Source: an uncultured Actinomycetes bacterium (GTDB taxonomy: Bacteria > Actinomycetota > Actinomycetes > S36-B12). Taken from it: a stretch of 10,087 bases of DNA. The stretch lies in assembly GCA_903848435.1 (NCBI GenBank), contig CAINGG010000454.1:1-10087 (forward strand). Direction: 5' to 3'. Position 1 is the stretch's first letter; each line of letters begins with the position of its first letter. Position numbers and translations under genes: made by a program. Positions 1-8,035 of this stretch are shown piece after piece. The notes beneath the pieces were generated by a model, which ran no database searches, was not told the DNA's origin, and saw only the letters and a program-made list of their open reading frames with translations.

Positions 1-1664
1 ACCTCCGTCTGTCCCTCGTAGAAGACGCGGTCGACGTCGACGGTGAAGCCGTCGCCACCCGACTGCGCCGAGCACTGGGGCGAGTCGTTGTAGACCTTGC
101 GGAAGGGAGTGACGGCGTAGCGATCGCCGACCTCGGCGTCCACCTTCGTGTACATCTTGGTGCTGTACATGGTCACGGTCATCGACGTATCCGTCGTCGT
201 AGCCGTGATGAAGACGCCGAAGGGCGTGTTGTTGCGGAACTTCATATCGAAGCCCTCCCACGCCACCGTCGCCTCGAGTCCGGGCACGTACCTTGAGATG
301 TATATGGACTGCGCCTGCACCTCAACAGGCTCGAGTCCGGCGTAGAAAGCCGCGGACCACATCGTCGTCGTCGCCGCTGACAGGCCGCCACCGAGTGCCT
401 TGGTGAAGATGCCGCCGGGGCCGATGACATAGCCCTCCATGTAGCCGTTCTCGGGATCGCGGTTCTCGGTTGTCTTGTTCATGGAGAAGACCTGGCCCGG
501 CAGGAGCAGGGTCCCGTTGATGTAGGAGGCCGCGAGCGCGAGATTGTGCGCCATGTATTCGGCGTAGTTGACCTGCTGCGTGAAGCTGGAGATCTCCTCG
601 ATCACGCCCAGTTGCGCGGCCTGCTCCGTCGTCAGCTTGGGGTCGCGCACGGTCACCGGGGTGACGGTGACGCGGGCATCGCCCTCCTCGAAGAGCACGT
701 TGCCCACGGCGGCACCGAGGACCTCGTCCGACACGCCTCGGCCCACGCGCGAGGGCACGACGACCGGCACGTTGTTGGCGTCGATCTCGAAGGTCGCGTC
801 GTTGCCCGGCGTCCCGACCTGATTGAGCTCCTTGGACACGGAGGCGTAGAGGATCGTCCCGTCCACCTGGGGCTTGAGCTCCTCGCCCTCGACGATGTAG
901 TGCGTGGCCTCGGCGATGGCCTCGGGGGGGACCTGCGCGGTGACGGCATCGGCCTGCACGGTGACCGGCGCAGACACGGCAATCGTCGCGGGCCCGGCCA
1001 CGACCGCGGCCGCCTCGTCCGGCGAGACTGCCGACGGCGTGACGATCTCGGGCAGCGGGACGGGGTCGGTCGTCAGCAAGTAGGAGTCGGCAACCTCCTC
1101 GGTCGCCAGCGGAATATCGAGCGTGCGGCCGTCCTGTCCGGGAGTCAGCACGGGATCCATGCCCTCGTAGTGCACCGTCGGCTCGGTGATGGGCCGCGAG
1201 ATGAGGTCGGCGAATGACTGCAGGCGCGCGCTCAATTGCGCCTCGTCGACAGTCACGACCGGGTCGACGGCCGTAGACCCGAAGAGCCGCAGCACCATCG
1301 ACACGGGGTTGTACAGCCGCCCCTCGGCGGCGCTCACGGTCGCGACCGGGTCCAAAGACAATCCCGCGTCGGCCGGGAAGACCTCCTCGGTCGTGTCGAA
1401 CGCCGAGATCGACACGGGGGCCAGGGCCCGCGGCCCGAGTTCGCGGTCGAGCGTCGCGACCGCCTCGGCCCGCGACAGCCCGCCGATCTGGACTCCCAGG
1501 ACCGTGGTGTTGGCCGGAACGTCACTGGAGGAGCCCAGCAGCATGCCGAGGTAGAACACGACACTGCCGACGATGATGATCGCGGCGGCGGCCAGGGAGG
1601 CGCGTGCGGCCCCGCCACCCCGACCGGGATCGCGCTCCGACTCGGGGGGCGCCACGACGGTCAC
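1..1664 (-). CDS. VanW-domain membrane-anchored protein with peptidoglycan-binding-like repeats (3' end cut by window)
   Basis: 554 codons are visible; the protein runs off the left edge, probably lacking only a few dozen C-terminal residues judging by relatives. The GTG start at 1664 follows AGGGAGG with a 5-base gap. In order: a short charged cytoplasmic N-terminus; one membrane segment at about residues 22-44 with no lipobox; a stretch at about 52-72 (VLGVQIGGLSRAEAVATL) matching the opening of YoaR-type putative peptidoglycan-binding domains, probably repeated in the middle of the protein; then a VanW domain at about 375-500 with LPGQVFSMNKTTENR (388-402), GGGLSAATTT (425-434) and SIYISRYVPGLEATVAW (453-469). 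I infer a role at the outer face of the membrane in the cell wall. The biochemical function of VanW domains is not established, and the name does not imply vancomycin resistance here. The usual polar residue after GGGxS is alanine. It lies downstream of mshB with its own likely promoter. Confidence 0.9.
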   Translation of the reverse strand, partial: MTVVAPPESERDPGRGGGAARASLAAAAIIIVGSVVFYLGMLLGSSSDVPANTTVLGVQIGGLSRAEAVATLDRELGPRALAPVSISAFDTTEEVFPADAGLSLDPVATVSAAEGRLYNPVSMVLRLFGSTAVDPVVTVDEAQLSARLQSFADLISRPITEPTVHYEGMDPVLTPGQDGRTLDIPLATEEVADSYLLTTDPVPLPEIVTPSAVSPDEAAAVVAGPATIAVSAPVTVQADAVTAQVPPEAIAEATHYIVEGEELKPQVDGTILYASVSKELNQVGTPGNDATFEIDANNVPVVVPSRVGRGVSDEVLGAAVGNVLFEEGDARVTVTPVTVRDPKLTTEQAAQLGVIEEISSFTQQVNYAEYMAHNLALAASYINGTLLLPGQVFSMNKTTENRDPENGYMEGYVIGPGGIFTKALGGGLSAATTTMWSAAFYAGLEPVEVQAQSIYISRYVPGLEATVAWEGFDMKFRNNTPFGVFITATTTDTSMTVTMYSTKMYTKVDAEVGDRYAVTPFRKVYNDSPQCSAQSGGDGFTVDVDRVFYEGQTE

Positions 1665-1705
1665 GGCCACCTCCCTGTCGATATGACTGCGCGCGGATCC
1701 TTGTC

Positions 1706-1711
1706 ATCGTA
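1706..1711 (-). promoter_or_regulatory. Candidate -10 box for the VanW-domain gene
   Basis: On the minus strand the hexamer is TACGAT, a match to the actinobacterial TANNNT -10 consensus, 41 bases before the GTG start at 1664. I see no convincing -35 hexamer at 16-18 bases spacing. It sits in the roughly 120-base gap after mshB (1665-1784), which otherwise holds nothing I can name and no clear terminator. This suggests the VanW gene can be transcribed separately, although readthrough from mshB is also possible. Confidence 0.4.
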
Positions 1712-1784
1712 AGCCGATGACCGGCCGACACGCGCCTTCAGCGAGCGGGGGGCGAGCCGTGTCCTGAGAAGCGAGGCCGCCGGG

Positions 1785-2669
1785 TCACGCGACCCCCGCG
1801 AAGAGGTCCGTCTCGCGGCCGTTGTCATCGCGCGGCCCGGCGGGTACGCCGTGCACCAGCCGGAAGTACTCGATGCCCAAGGCCTCGCTGCCAAGGTTGT
1901 TGGACAGGGCGAAGAAGTCACCGTCGACCGACACCTGGGTCGCGTGCGCGCGCAGGGCGTCCATCTTGCGATCGAGGTAGGCCTGCGCGGGCACGGCCGT
2001 GGTGACCAGGTCGTCATCCACGACGAACGGGATGTCGTCAGGATCCATGGCGGCAAAGCCCGTGGTCTCGCCCGCATCCCGCAGCATCTGGATGCCGCGG
2101 CGGACCACGTCGCGCGGGAAGGCCGTCCAGTAGACCTTGTCGACCGCCCAGGCATCGCCGAGGTCGGGGCGAAAGCTCGGTGCTGCCGCGAGCGAGACGG
2201 CGTACATCGCCACGCGATGCGCCTGGATGTGATCGGGATGGCCGTAGCCGCCGAAGTCGTCGTAGGTCACCAGCACCTGCGGGCGGACCTCGCGGATGAT
2301 GGCGACGAGTTCGCTGGCAGCCTCGAGCAGGTCAGCGCGCGCGAAAGCCTCCGGCCGCTCATTGCTCGGGGTGCCGACCATGCCGGAGTCGCGGAACCGG
2401 CCCGGGCCACCGAGCAGCCGCCAGTCGGTGACACCCAGCGCGCGCATCGCGTCGGCGAGCTCGGTACGCCGATGGTCGCCAAGGCGGTCCTCTTGGTCGG
2501 CCGCCAAGTGCGCGAGGCCGGGCACGAGGATCTCGCCCTCCTCGCCGAGAGTGCAGGTCACCAGCGTGACGCTCGCCCCCTCGTGGGCGTACTTGGCCAT
2601 GACGGCGCCCGTGCCGATGCTCTCGTCATCGGGATGGGCATGAACCAGGAGGAGTCGACGCTCGGGCAC
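1785..2669 (-). CDS. mshB: MshB, N-acetyl-GlcN-Ins deacetylase of mycothiol biosynthesis
   Basis: 294 residues, the usual length for MshB. The enzyme is a cytoplasmic zinc hydrolase of the PIG-L/LmbE family that removes acetate from GlcNAc-inositol, giving the amine to which MshC joins cysteine. The N-terminal motif VHAHPDDES supplies His12 and Asp15 as zinc ligands and Asp14 as general base. YDDFGGYGHPDH supplies Tyr142, His144 and the third zinc ligand His147, at the same numbers as in the Mycobacterium tuberculosis enzyme. Further MshB-like stretches are TCTLGEEGE (38-46), RFRDSGM (91-97), AHATQVSVDG and ALSNNLG; the C-terminus ends ETDLFAGVA. These separate it from the related mycothiol conjugate amidase Mca. 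The start is GTG at 2669. No Shine-Dalgarno is visible, but a TACGCT -10 box lies exactly 7 bases upstream, so the mRNA is probably leaderless. It is divergent from the S9 peptidase gene. Confidence 0.95.
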   Translation of the reverse strand: MPERRLLLVHAHPDDESIGTGAVMAKYAHEGASVTLVTCTLGEEGEILVPGLAHLAADQEDRLGDHRRTELADAMRALGVTDWRLLGGPGRFRDSGMVGTPSNERPEAFARADLLEAASELVAIIREVRPQVLVTYDDFGGYGHPDHIQAHRVAMYAVSLAAAPSFRPDLGDAWAVDKVYWTAFPRDVVRRGIQMLRDAGETTGFAAMDPDDIPFVVDDDLVTTAVPAQAYLDRKMDALRAHATQVSVDGDFFALSNNLGSEALGIEYFRLVHGVPAGPRDDNGRETDLFAGVA

Positions 2670-2676
2670 GGCCGAC

Positions 2677-2682
2677 AGCGTA
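2677..2682 (-). promoter_or_regulatory. -10 box giving a probable leaderless mshB transcript
   Basis: TACGCT on the minus strand fits TANNNT and is separated by 7 bases from the GTG start of mshB. This is the spacing expected when transcription begins at the start codon itself. The absence of a purine-rich Shine-Dalgarno in front of the GTG supports this. The -35 region would fall inside the first codons of the divergent peptidase gene. Confidence 0.5.
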
Positions 2683-2688
2683 ATGCGG

Positions 2689-2694
2689 CACGAT
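2689..2694 (+). promoter_or_regulatory. Weak candidate -10 box for the S9 peptidase gene
   Basis: CACGAT keeps the two most conserved -10 positions (A at 2, T at 6) and lies 6 bases before the ATG at 2701, which also lacks a Shine-Dalgarno. It would give a second leaderless transcript, divergent from mshB. The match is poor at position 1, and an upstream promoter inside mshB cannot be excluded. Confidence 0.25.
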
Positions 2695-2700
2695 GGGCCG

Positions 2701-4808
2701 ATGGCCGATCCCCAGGATTCCTACCCGCGTCAGCGCGCCCGCACCCGAGGCTTCCGACTCGGTGCCCCACGCGCCCTGACACCGTCCCCCGATGGCGAGC
2801 GCGTGGCCTTCCTGCGATCCCGGGGCGGCACCGATCCGCTGACCTGCCTGTGGGTGCTGGACGTCACCAGCGGCACCGAGCGCTGCGTCGTGGACCCGAG
2901 CGATCTCCTCCAGGACGAGGAGACGCTTCCGCCGGAGGAACGCGCGCGCCGGGAGCGCATGCGCGAGGTCACCGGTGGAGTGACCGACTTCTCGGTCGAC
3001 CAAGACGTGCGCGTGGCAGTGTTCGCACTGTCGGGCGTGCCCTACGCCGTGCGCCTCGACGATCCCGCGGCGACAGTGACCGCACTCGATGCGCCCGGAC
3101 CGGTCATCGATCCACGGCCCGACCCCACGGGCACCAAGGCGGCGTTCGTCAGCGATCGAGCGCTCTACGTCGCACCGCTGGCCGGCGGTCGCGCGGCGGT
3201 GCTGTGCCGTCCGGAGAGCGACACCGTCACCTGGGGCCTGGCCGACTTCATCGGTGCAGAGGAACTCGATCGCGTGCGAGGCTACTGGTGGCTCGGTGAC
3301 GGCTCCGGCCTGCTGGTCGAGCGCTTCGACGACAGTCCGGTCGCCACCTGGTGGATCGCCGACCCCGCCCATCCCGACCAGGCACCGGCCGAGCATCGCT
3401 ACCCCGCCGCCGGCACCGACAACGCCGACGTGTCGCTGTGGCTGGTGCGCATCGACGACGAGGGCGAGGTCGTGCACGAGGAGATCGACTGGGACCACGC
3501 CGCCCTGCCCTACCTCGCGACCGTGTCCACGTCCCCCGGCGGCGACCCGATCGTGAGCCTGCTCTCGCGCGACCAGCGCCGTCAGGTCGTGCTGTCGATC
3601 GATTCCGAGACCGGAGCATCCACCGTCGTGCGCGAGCGCACCGACCCGGACTGGATCGACGTGCTGCCGGGCGTGCCGGCGCGCGGGTCGTCGGGAGCCC
3701 TCGTGGAGATCGTCGCCGACCGATCGGCAGATACCAATCGACTGGTTGTCGACGACGTGGCGATCACGCCGCCCGGGCTGCAGGTCGAGGCGGTCCTCGA
3801 CGCCGGCGCTGACGACATCCTGGTCATCGCCGGACGCGACCCGGTGCGCAGCTCGGTGTGCCGCATCAGCCCCGACGGCGCGGTTGTCGAGCTCCTGACA
3901 GGTGGCAGCGTCGGCGCACGCCGGTCCGGGGCCCTGCTGTGCACGGCCGCCACGTCGCTGGACAGCACCGCGACCGACACGGCCGTCTGGCGCGAAGGCG
4001 AGCGCATCGCCACGGTGAGCTCCTACGCCGAGATCCCCATCATCTCGCCGCGCGTGACGATGCTGTCGGTCGGCGAGCGCGATCTGCGTACGGCCGTCCT
4101 CTTCCCCAGCGATCACGTGCCCGGATCACGCCGACTGCCGGTGATCATGTCGCCGTACGGCGGTCCGCATGCGCGCATGGCCGTCGAGACCGGGCTGATG
4201 TACGGCACCGCGCAGTGGCTGGCCGACCAGGGGTACTGCGTGGTGGTCTCCGACGGCCGCGGCACGCCCGGGCGCGGCCCGGCGTGGGATCGCACGGTGC
4301 GCGGCGACCTCGCGACTCCGGCGCTGGAGGATCAGGTGGCTGCCCTCGCGGGCGTCGCCGCGGCATATCCCGACGACGTCGACACGTCGCGCGTCGGCAT
4401 CCGCGGCTGGTCATTTGGCGGCTTCCTGGCCGCACTCGGCGTACTGCGACGCCCCGATGTCTTCCATGCGGCCGTGGCGGGCGCCCCCGTCACCGACTGG
4501 CGCCTCTATGACACGGGCTACACCGAGCGCTACCTCGGCCTGCCCCAGGACGACCCGGACGCCTACGACACCTCGTCGCTCATCCCGCTGGCACCGCTGC
4601 TCACCCGGCCATTGCTCATCATCCACGGCCTGGCTGACGACAACGTGGTGGTCGCCAACACGCTGCAATTCTCCTCGGCGCTGTTGGCCGCGGGCCGGCC
4701 CCATGCGGTGCTCCCGCTGAGCGGAGTCACGCACATGACGCCGCAGGAGGCGGTCGCGGAGAACCTGCTGCGCGCGGAGGTCGACTTCTTCGCCTCGGCG
4801 CTCGGGCG

Positions 4809-4812
<4 letters not shown>
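2701..4812 (+). CDS. DPP4-like S9 family serine peptidase (probable Xaa-Pro dipeptidyl peptidase)
   Basis: 703 residues, with no signal peptide or membrane segment, so cytoplasmic. An N-terminal beta-propeller (about 20-430) is followed by an alpha/beta-hydrolase domain (about 455-703). The catalytic triad is Ser571 in GWSFGG, Asp646 in HGLADDN and His678 in SGVTHM. Substrate-recognition residues of human DPP4 are also present: the Glu pair that binds the peptide N-terminus (Glu187-Glu188, followed by a YWW motif), the oxyanion Tyr486 (SPYGGP), the proline-pocket tyrosines Tyr603 and Tyr607 in WRLYDTGYTERYLGLP, and Asn648. I therefore infer release of Xaa-Pro (and Xaa-Ala) dipeptides from peptide N-termini. 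I chose the ATG at 2701 over the in-frame ATG at 2683 because relatives begin close to the FPRQxARTRxFxLG-like segment; neither start has a clear ribosome site. The stop codon overlaps that of the converging ATPase gene. Confidence 0.92.
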
Positions 4813-5953
<1,141 letters not shown>

Positions 5954-5957
<4 letters not shown>

Positions 5958-6964
5958 GCACTCGCCTCCCGCGCCGCGCGACGCTGCGCGGCATCGAGGT
6001 GGCAGCGCACGAGGTGACCGGGAGTCGACTCGAGCAGCTCGGGCCGCTCCTTGGTGCAGCGGTCGTGCGGGACCTCGTCCTTGAAGGTGCAGCGCGGATT
6101 GAAGACGCAGCCTGACGGCAGGTTGATCAGCGACGGTGGATTGCCAGGGATCGGATCGAGTCGTTCCGAAAGGTCAGAGTCCAGCCGGGGCACGGAGTCG
6201 AGCAGGCCGAGCGTGTAGGGCATCTCAGGGCGGTAGTAGATGTCGTCGGTCGTGCCCATCTCGACCGCGCGGCCGGCGTACATCACGGTCACCTGGTCGG
6301 CCATGTCGGCGACGACGCCCAGATCGTGCGTGATGATCATCAAGGTGGTGCCTGTCTCGGCCTGCAGTTTGAGCATCAGCTCGGTGATCTGCGCCTGCAC
6401 CGTCACATCGAGAGCGGTCGTGGGTTCGTCGGCAATGAGGAGCTGAGGCGAGTTGATGAGCGCCATGGCGATCATCACGCGCTGACGCATGCCACCGGAG
6501 AGCTGGTGGGGGTAGTCGTCGACGCGCCGGTCGGGAGCGGGGATGCCGACCTGGCGCAGGGCATCGATCGCACGCTCACGCGCCTCCGACTTGCTCACCT
6601 TGTGGTGAATGCGCACCGCCTCCATGAGCTGGTCGCCGATGCGGTAGAAGGGATGCAGGCTCGACATGGGGTCCTGGAAGATCATTGCCATCGACTCACC
6701 GCGCAGATCGCGCACCTGGTCGTCGGTCATGGCGATGAGGTTCTGCCCGTCGAGCCATACCTCACCCGTGACATCGGCGAAGTTGCGATTGAGCAGGCCC
6801 ATCACGGCCTGGGCGGTCACGCTCTTGCCGGAGCCGGACTCGCCGACGATGGCGAGCGTCTTGCCCTTGTCCACGCTGAAGGACAGGCCGTCGACCGCGC
6901 GTACGACGCCGTCGTCGGTCGGGAAGCTGACGTGGAGGTCCTTGACCTCGAGGAAGGCGCTCAT
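5954..6964 (-). CDS. Oligopeptide/dipeptide ABC importer ATP-binding protein, DppD/OppD type
   Basis: 336 residues; the partner ATPase of the peptide importer, expected to form a heterodimer with the product of the next gene. Motifs: Walker A GESGSGKS (41-48), Q-loop Gln97 in MIFQDPMSSLHP, signature LSGGMRQR (155-162), Walker B LLIADEP (175-181, catalytic Glu180), D-loop TALDV and switch His213 (ITHDLGV). The C-terminal region has GCVFNPRC and four cysteines, Cys286, Cys292, Cys303 and Cys321 (C-X5-C-X10-C-X17-C), fitting the iron-sulfur motif of Dpp ATPases. The protein ends just after it in an Ala/Arg-rich tail. The ATG at 6964 overlaps the TGA of the DppB gene (ATGA). No strong Shine-Dalgarno is visible, so it probably depends on translational coupling. 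SGGMRQRV and SSLHP support the DppD-type assignment. Confidence 0.94.
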
Positions 6965-7950
6965 GTCAGCCGCACTCTGGGGTCAATGACGGCGTAGAGC
7001 AGGTCGACGACCAGGTTGGCGACGATGATGAATGACGCGGTGATGAGGGTGACGCCGACGAGGATGGGCAGATCGGGGCTGAGCACTGCCGACACGGCGA
7101 GGCTGCCGAGGCCGGGCAGGCTGAAGATCGTCTCCAGGATGATCGCCCCGCCGAGCAGGCCGGCGAAGTCGAGTCCGGCGGCCGTCACGATCGGTGTCAG
7201 CCCGGCGCGCAGCGCGTGCTTGCGGATCACGACGCTCTCGGGCAGGCCCTTGGCCCGGGCCGTGCGGATGTAGTCGTCGTTCAGCGTCTCGAGCATCTGA
7301 CTTCGCGTCAGGCGCGTATAGAACGCGGCATAGAGGACCGCTAGTACGAGCCAGGGCAGGATCATCGTCTGCAGGAACTGCATCGGGTTGACCCAGGGGT
7401 TGACGTAGGACGGGAACGGCAGCAGCTGCCATCGGATGATGACGAAGTAGATGACGACGAGGCCGATGAAGAACGAGGGCAGTGAGTAGCCGATGAGCGA
7501 GGCGCCCATCGTGGTCTTGTCCTGCCAGCGGCCGCGGCGCAGTGCGCTGTAGACGCCCAGGGCCACCCCGCCGATCAGGAAGAGCACGAAGGCACCCATG
7601 GCCAGGAAGAGCGTGGCCGGCAGCCGCTCCGAGATGAGCTTGAGCACGGGCTCCTGGCGGGTAAACGAGTAGCCGAGGCACGGGGCATCGCAGACGATCG
7701 CGGCCGGCCCCTGGCCGTAGGTGCGCCCGAAGACCAGCCCGCGCAGAAAGATCCAGTACTGCTCGAGGACGGACTTGTCGAGCCCGAGTCGGATGCGGTT
7801 GGCCTCGATGGTCTCGGGCGTGCAGATCTTGCCGCAGGTCAGCCGGGCGACATCGGCGGGCAGCAGGCTGAAGAGCACGAACACGGTGAAGCTCAGCAGG
7901 AGGAGCAGGAGCAGCATGATCAGCACGCGCCTGACGACGTAGCCGGTCAT
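6961..7950 (-). CDS. Peptide ABC importer permease, DppB/OppB type
   Basis: 329 residues; a membrane permease half of the importer. I see six likely membrane segments: about 10-31 (with a run of seven leucines at 13-19), 112-136, 149-172, 195-214, 258-280 and 296-321. The cytoplasmic EAA loop that docks on the ATPases is at about 227-250 (YIRTARAKGLPESVV), and the end VIDPRVRLT is typical of the DppB class. Between segments 1 and 2 is a long outside loop of about 80 residues carrying four cysteines (39, 43, 87, 91), which I infer could form disulfides. The ATG at 7950 is preceded by GGGAGG with a 4-base gap. The gene follows the binding-protein gene after an 85-base gap containing a strong hairpin, and overlaps the DppD gene by 4 bases. 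Confidence 0.94.
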   Translation of the reverse strand: MTGYVVRRVLIMLLLLLLLSFTVFVLFSLLPADVARLTCGKICTPETIEANRIRLGLDKSVLEQYWIFLRGLVFGRTYGQGPAAIVCDAPCLGYSFTRQEPVLKLISERLPATLFLAMGAFVLFLIGGVALGVYSALRRGRWQDKTTMGASLIGYSLPSFFIGLVVIYFVIIRWQLLPFPSYVNPWVNPMQFLQTMILPWLVLAVLYAAFYTRLTRSQMLETLNDDYIRTARAKGLPESVVIRKHALRAGLTPIVTAAGLDFAGLLGGAIILETIFSLPGLGSLAVSAVLSPDLPILVGVTLITASFIIVANLVVDLLYAVIDPRVRLT

Positions 7951-7990
7951 GCCACCTCCCTCGACTGTGCTGGCCTTCTAGATGCCGGAC

Positions 7991-8018
7991 GGGGGGCGGG
8001 GCCCGAGCCCCGCCCCCC
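7991..8018 (-). terminator. 12-bp perfect GC hairpin between binding-protein and permease genes (partial terminator or mRNA stabiliser)
   Basis: Arm 7991-8002 is the exact reverse complement of arm 8007-8018, with a 4-base loop. All twelve pairs are G-C, so the folded RNA would be very stable. It starts 18 bases after the TAG of the binding-protein gene. On the transcribed (minus) strand no U-tract follows, so it is not a classical intrinsic terminator, and the genes beyond it still need transcription. A role in partial termination or in protecting the upstream mRNA from 3' exonucleases would raise binding protein over permease; that is inference from position. Confidence 0.6.
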
Positions 8019-8035
8019 AGCTCACGGCGCGGTGA

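Noticed and set aside
546..1217. 223-codon plus-strand frame opposite the VanW-domain gene
   Set aside because: Overlaps the coding strand of clear VanW-protein sequence and consists of Gly/Arg/His/Asp-rich shadow sequence.
1..1664. Vancomycin-resistance gene
   Set aside because: VanW is only a domain name from its occurrence in van clusters; no ligase, dehydrogenase, dipeptidase or VanRS-like gene is present.
2683..2700. Six-residue extension of the S9 peptidase from an upstream ATG
   Set aside because: No better ribosome site, and homologues start nearer the later ATG. It remains a possible alternative start.
1851..3299. 482-codon plus-strand open frame opposite mshB and into the peptidase gene
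   Set aside because: It is antisense to conserved mshB codons and out of frame with the S9 gene. The composition (Arg/Gly/Ala/His-rich) is that of a GC-rich shadow frame, with no recognisable domain or ribosome site.
2626..4116. 496-codon minus-strand open frame opposite the peptidase gene
   Set aside because: Antisense to the beta-propeller region of a well-supported gene, rich in His/Arg/Gly/Val with no family motif. Long stop-free antisense frames are expected at this GC content.
7991..8018. Transposon end or dispersed repeat
   Set aside because: There is no second copy in the window, no target duplication and no transposase; a local RNA hairpin explains it better.
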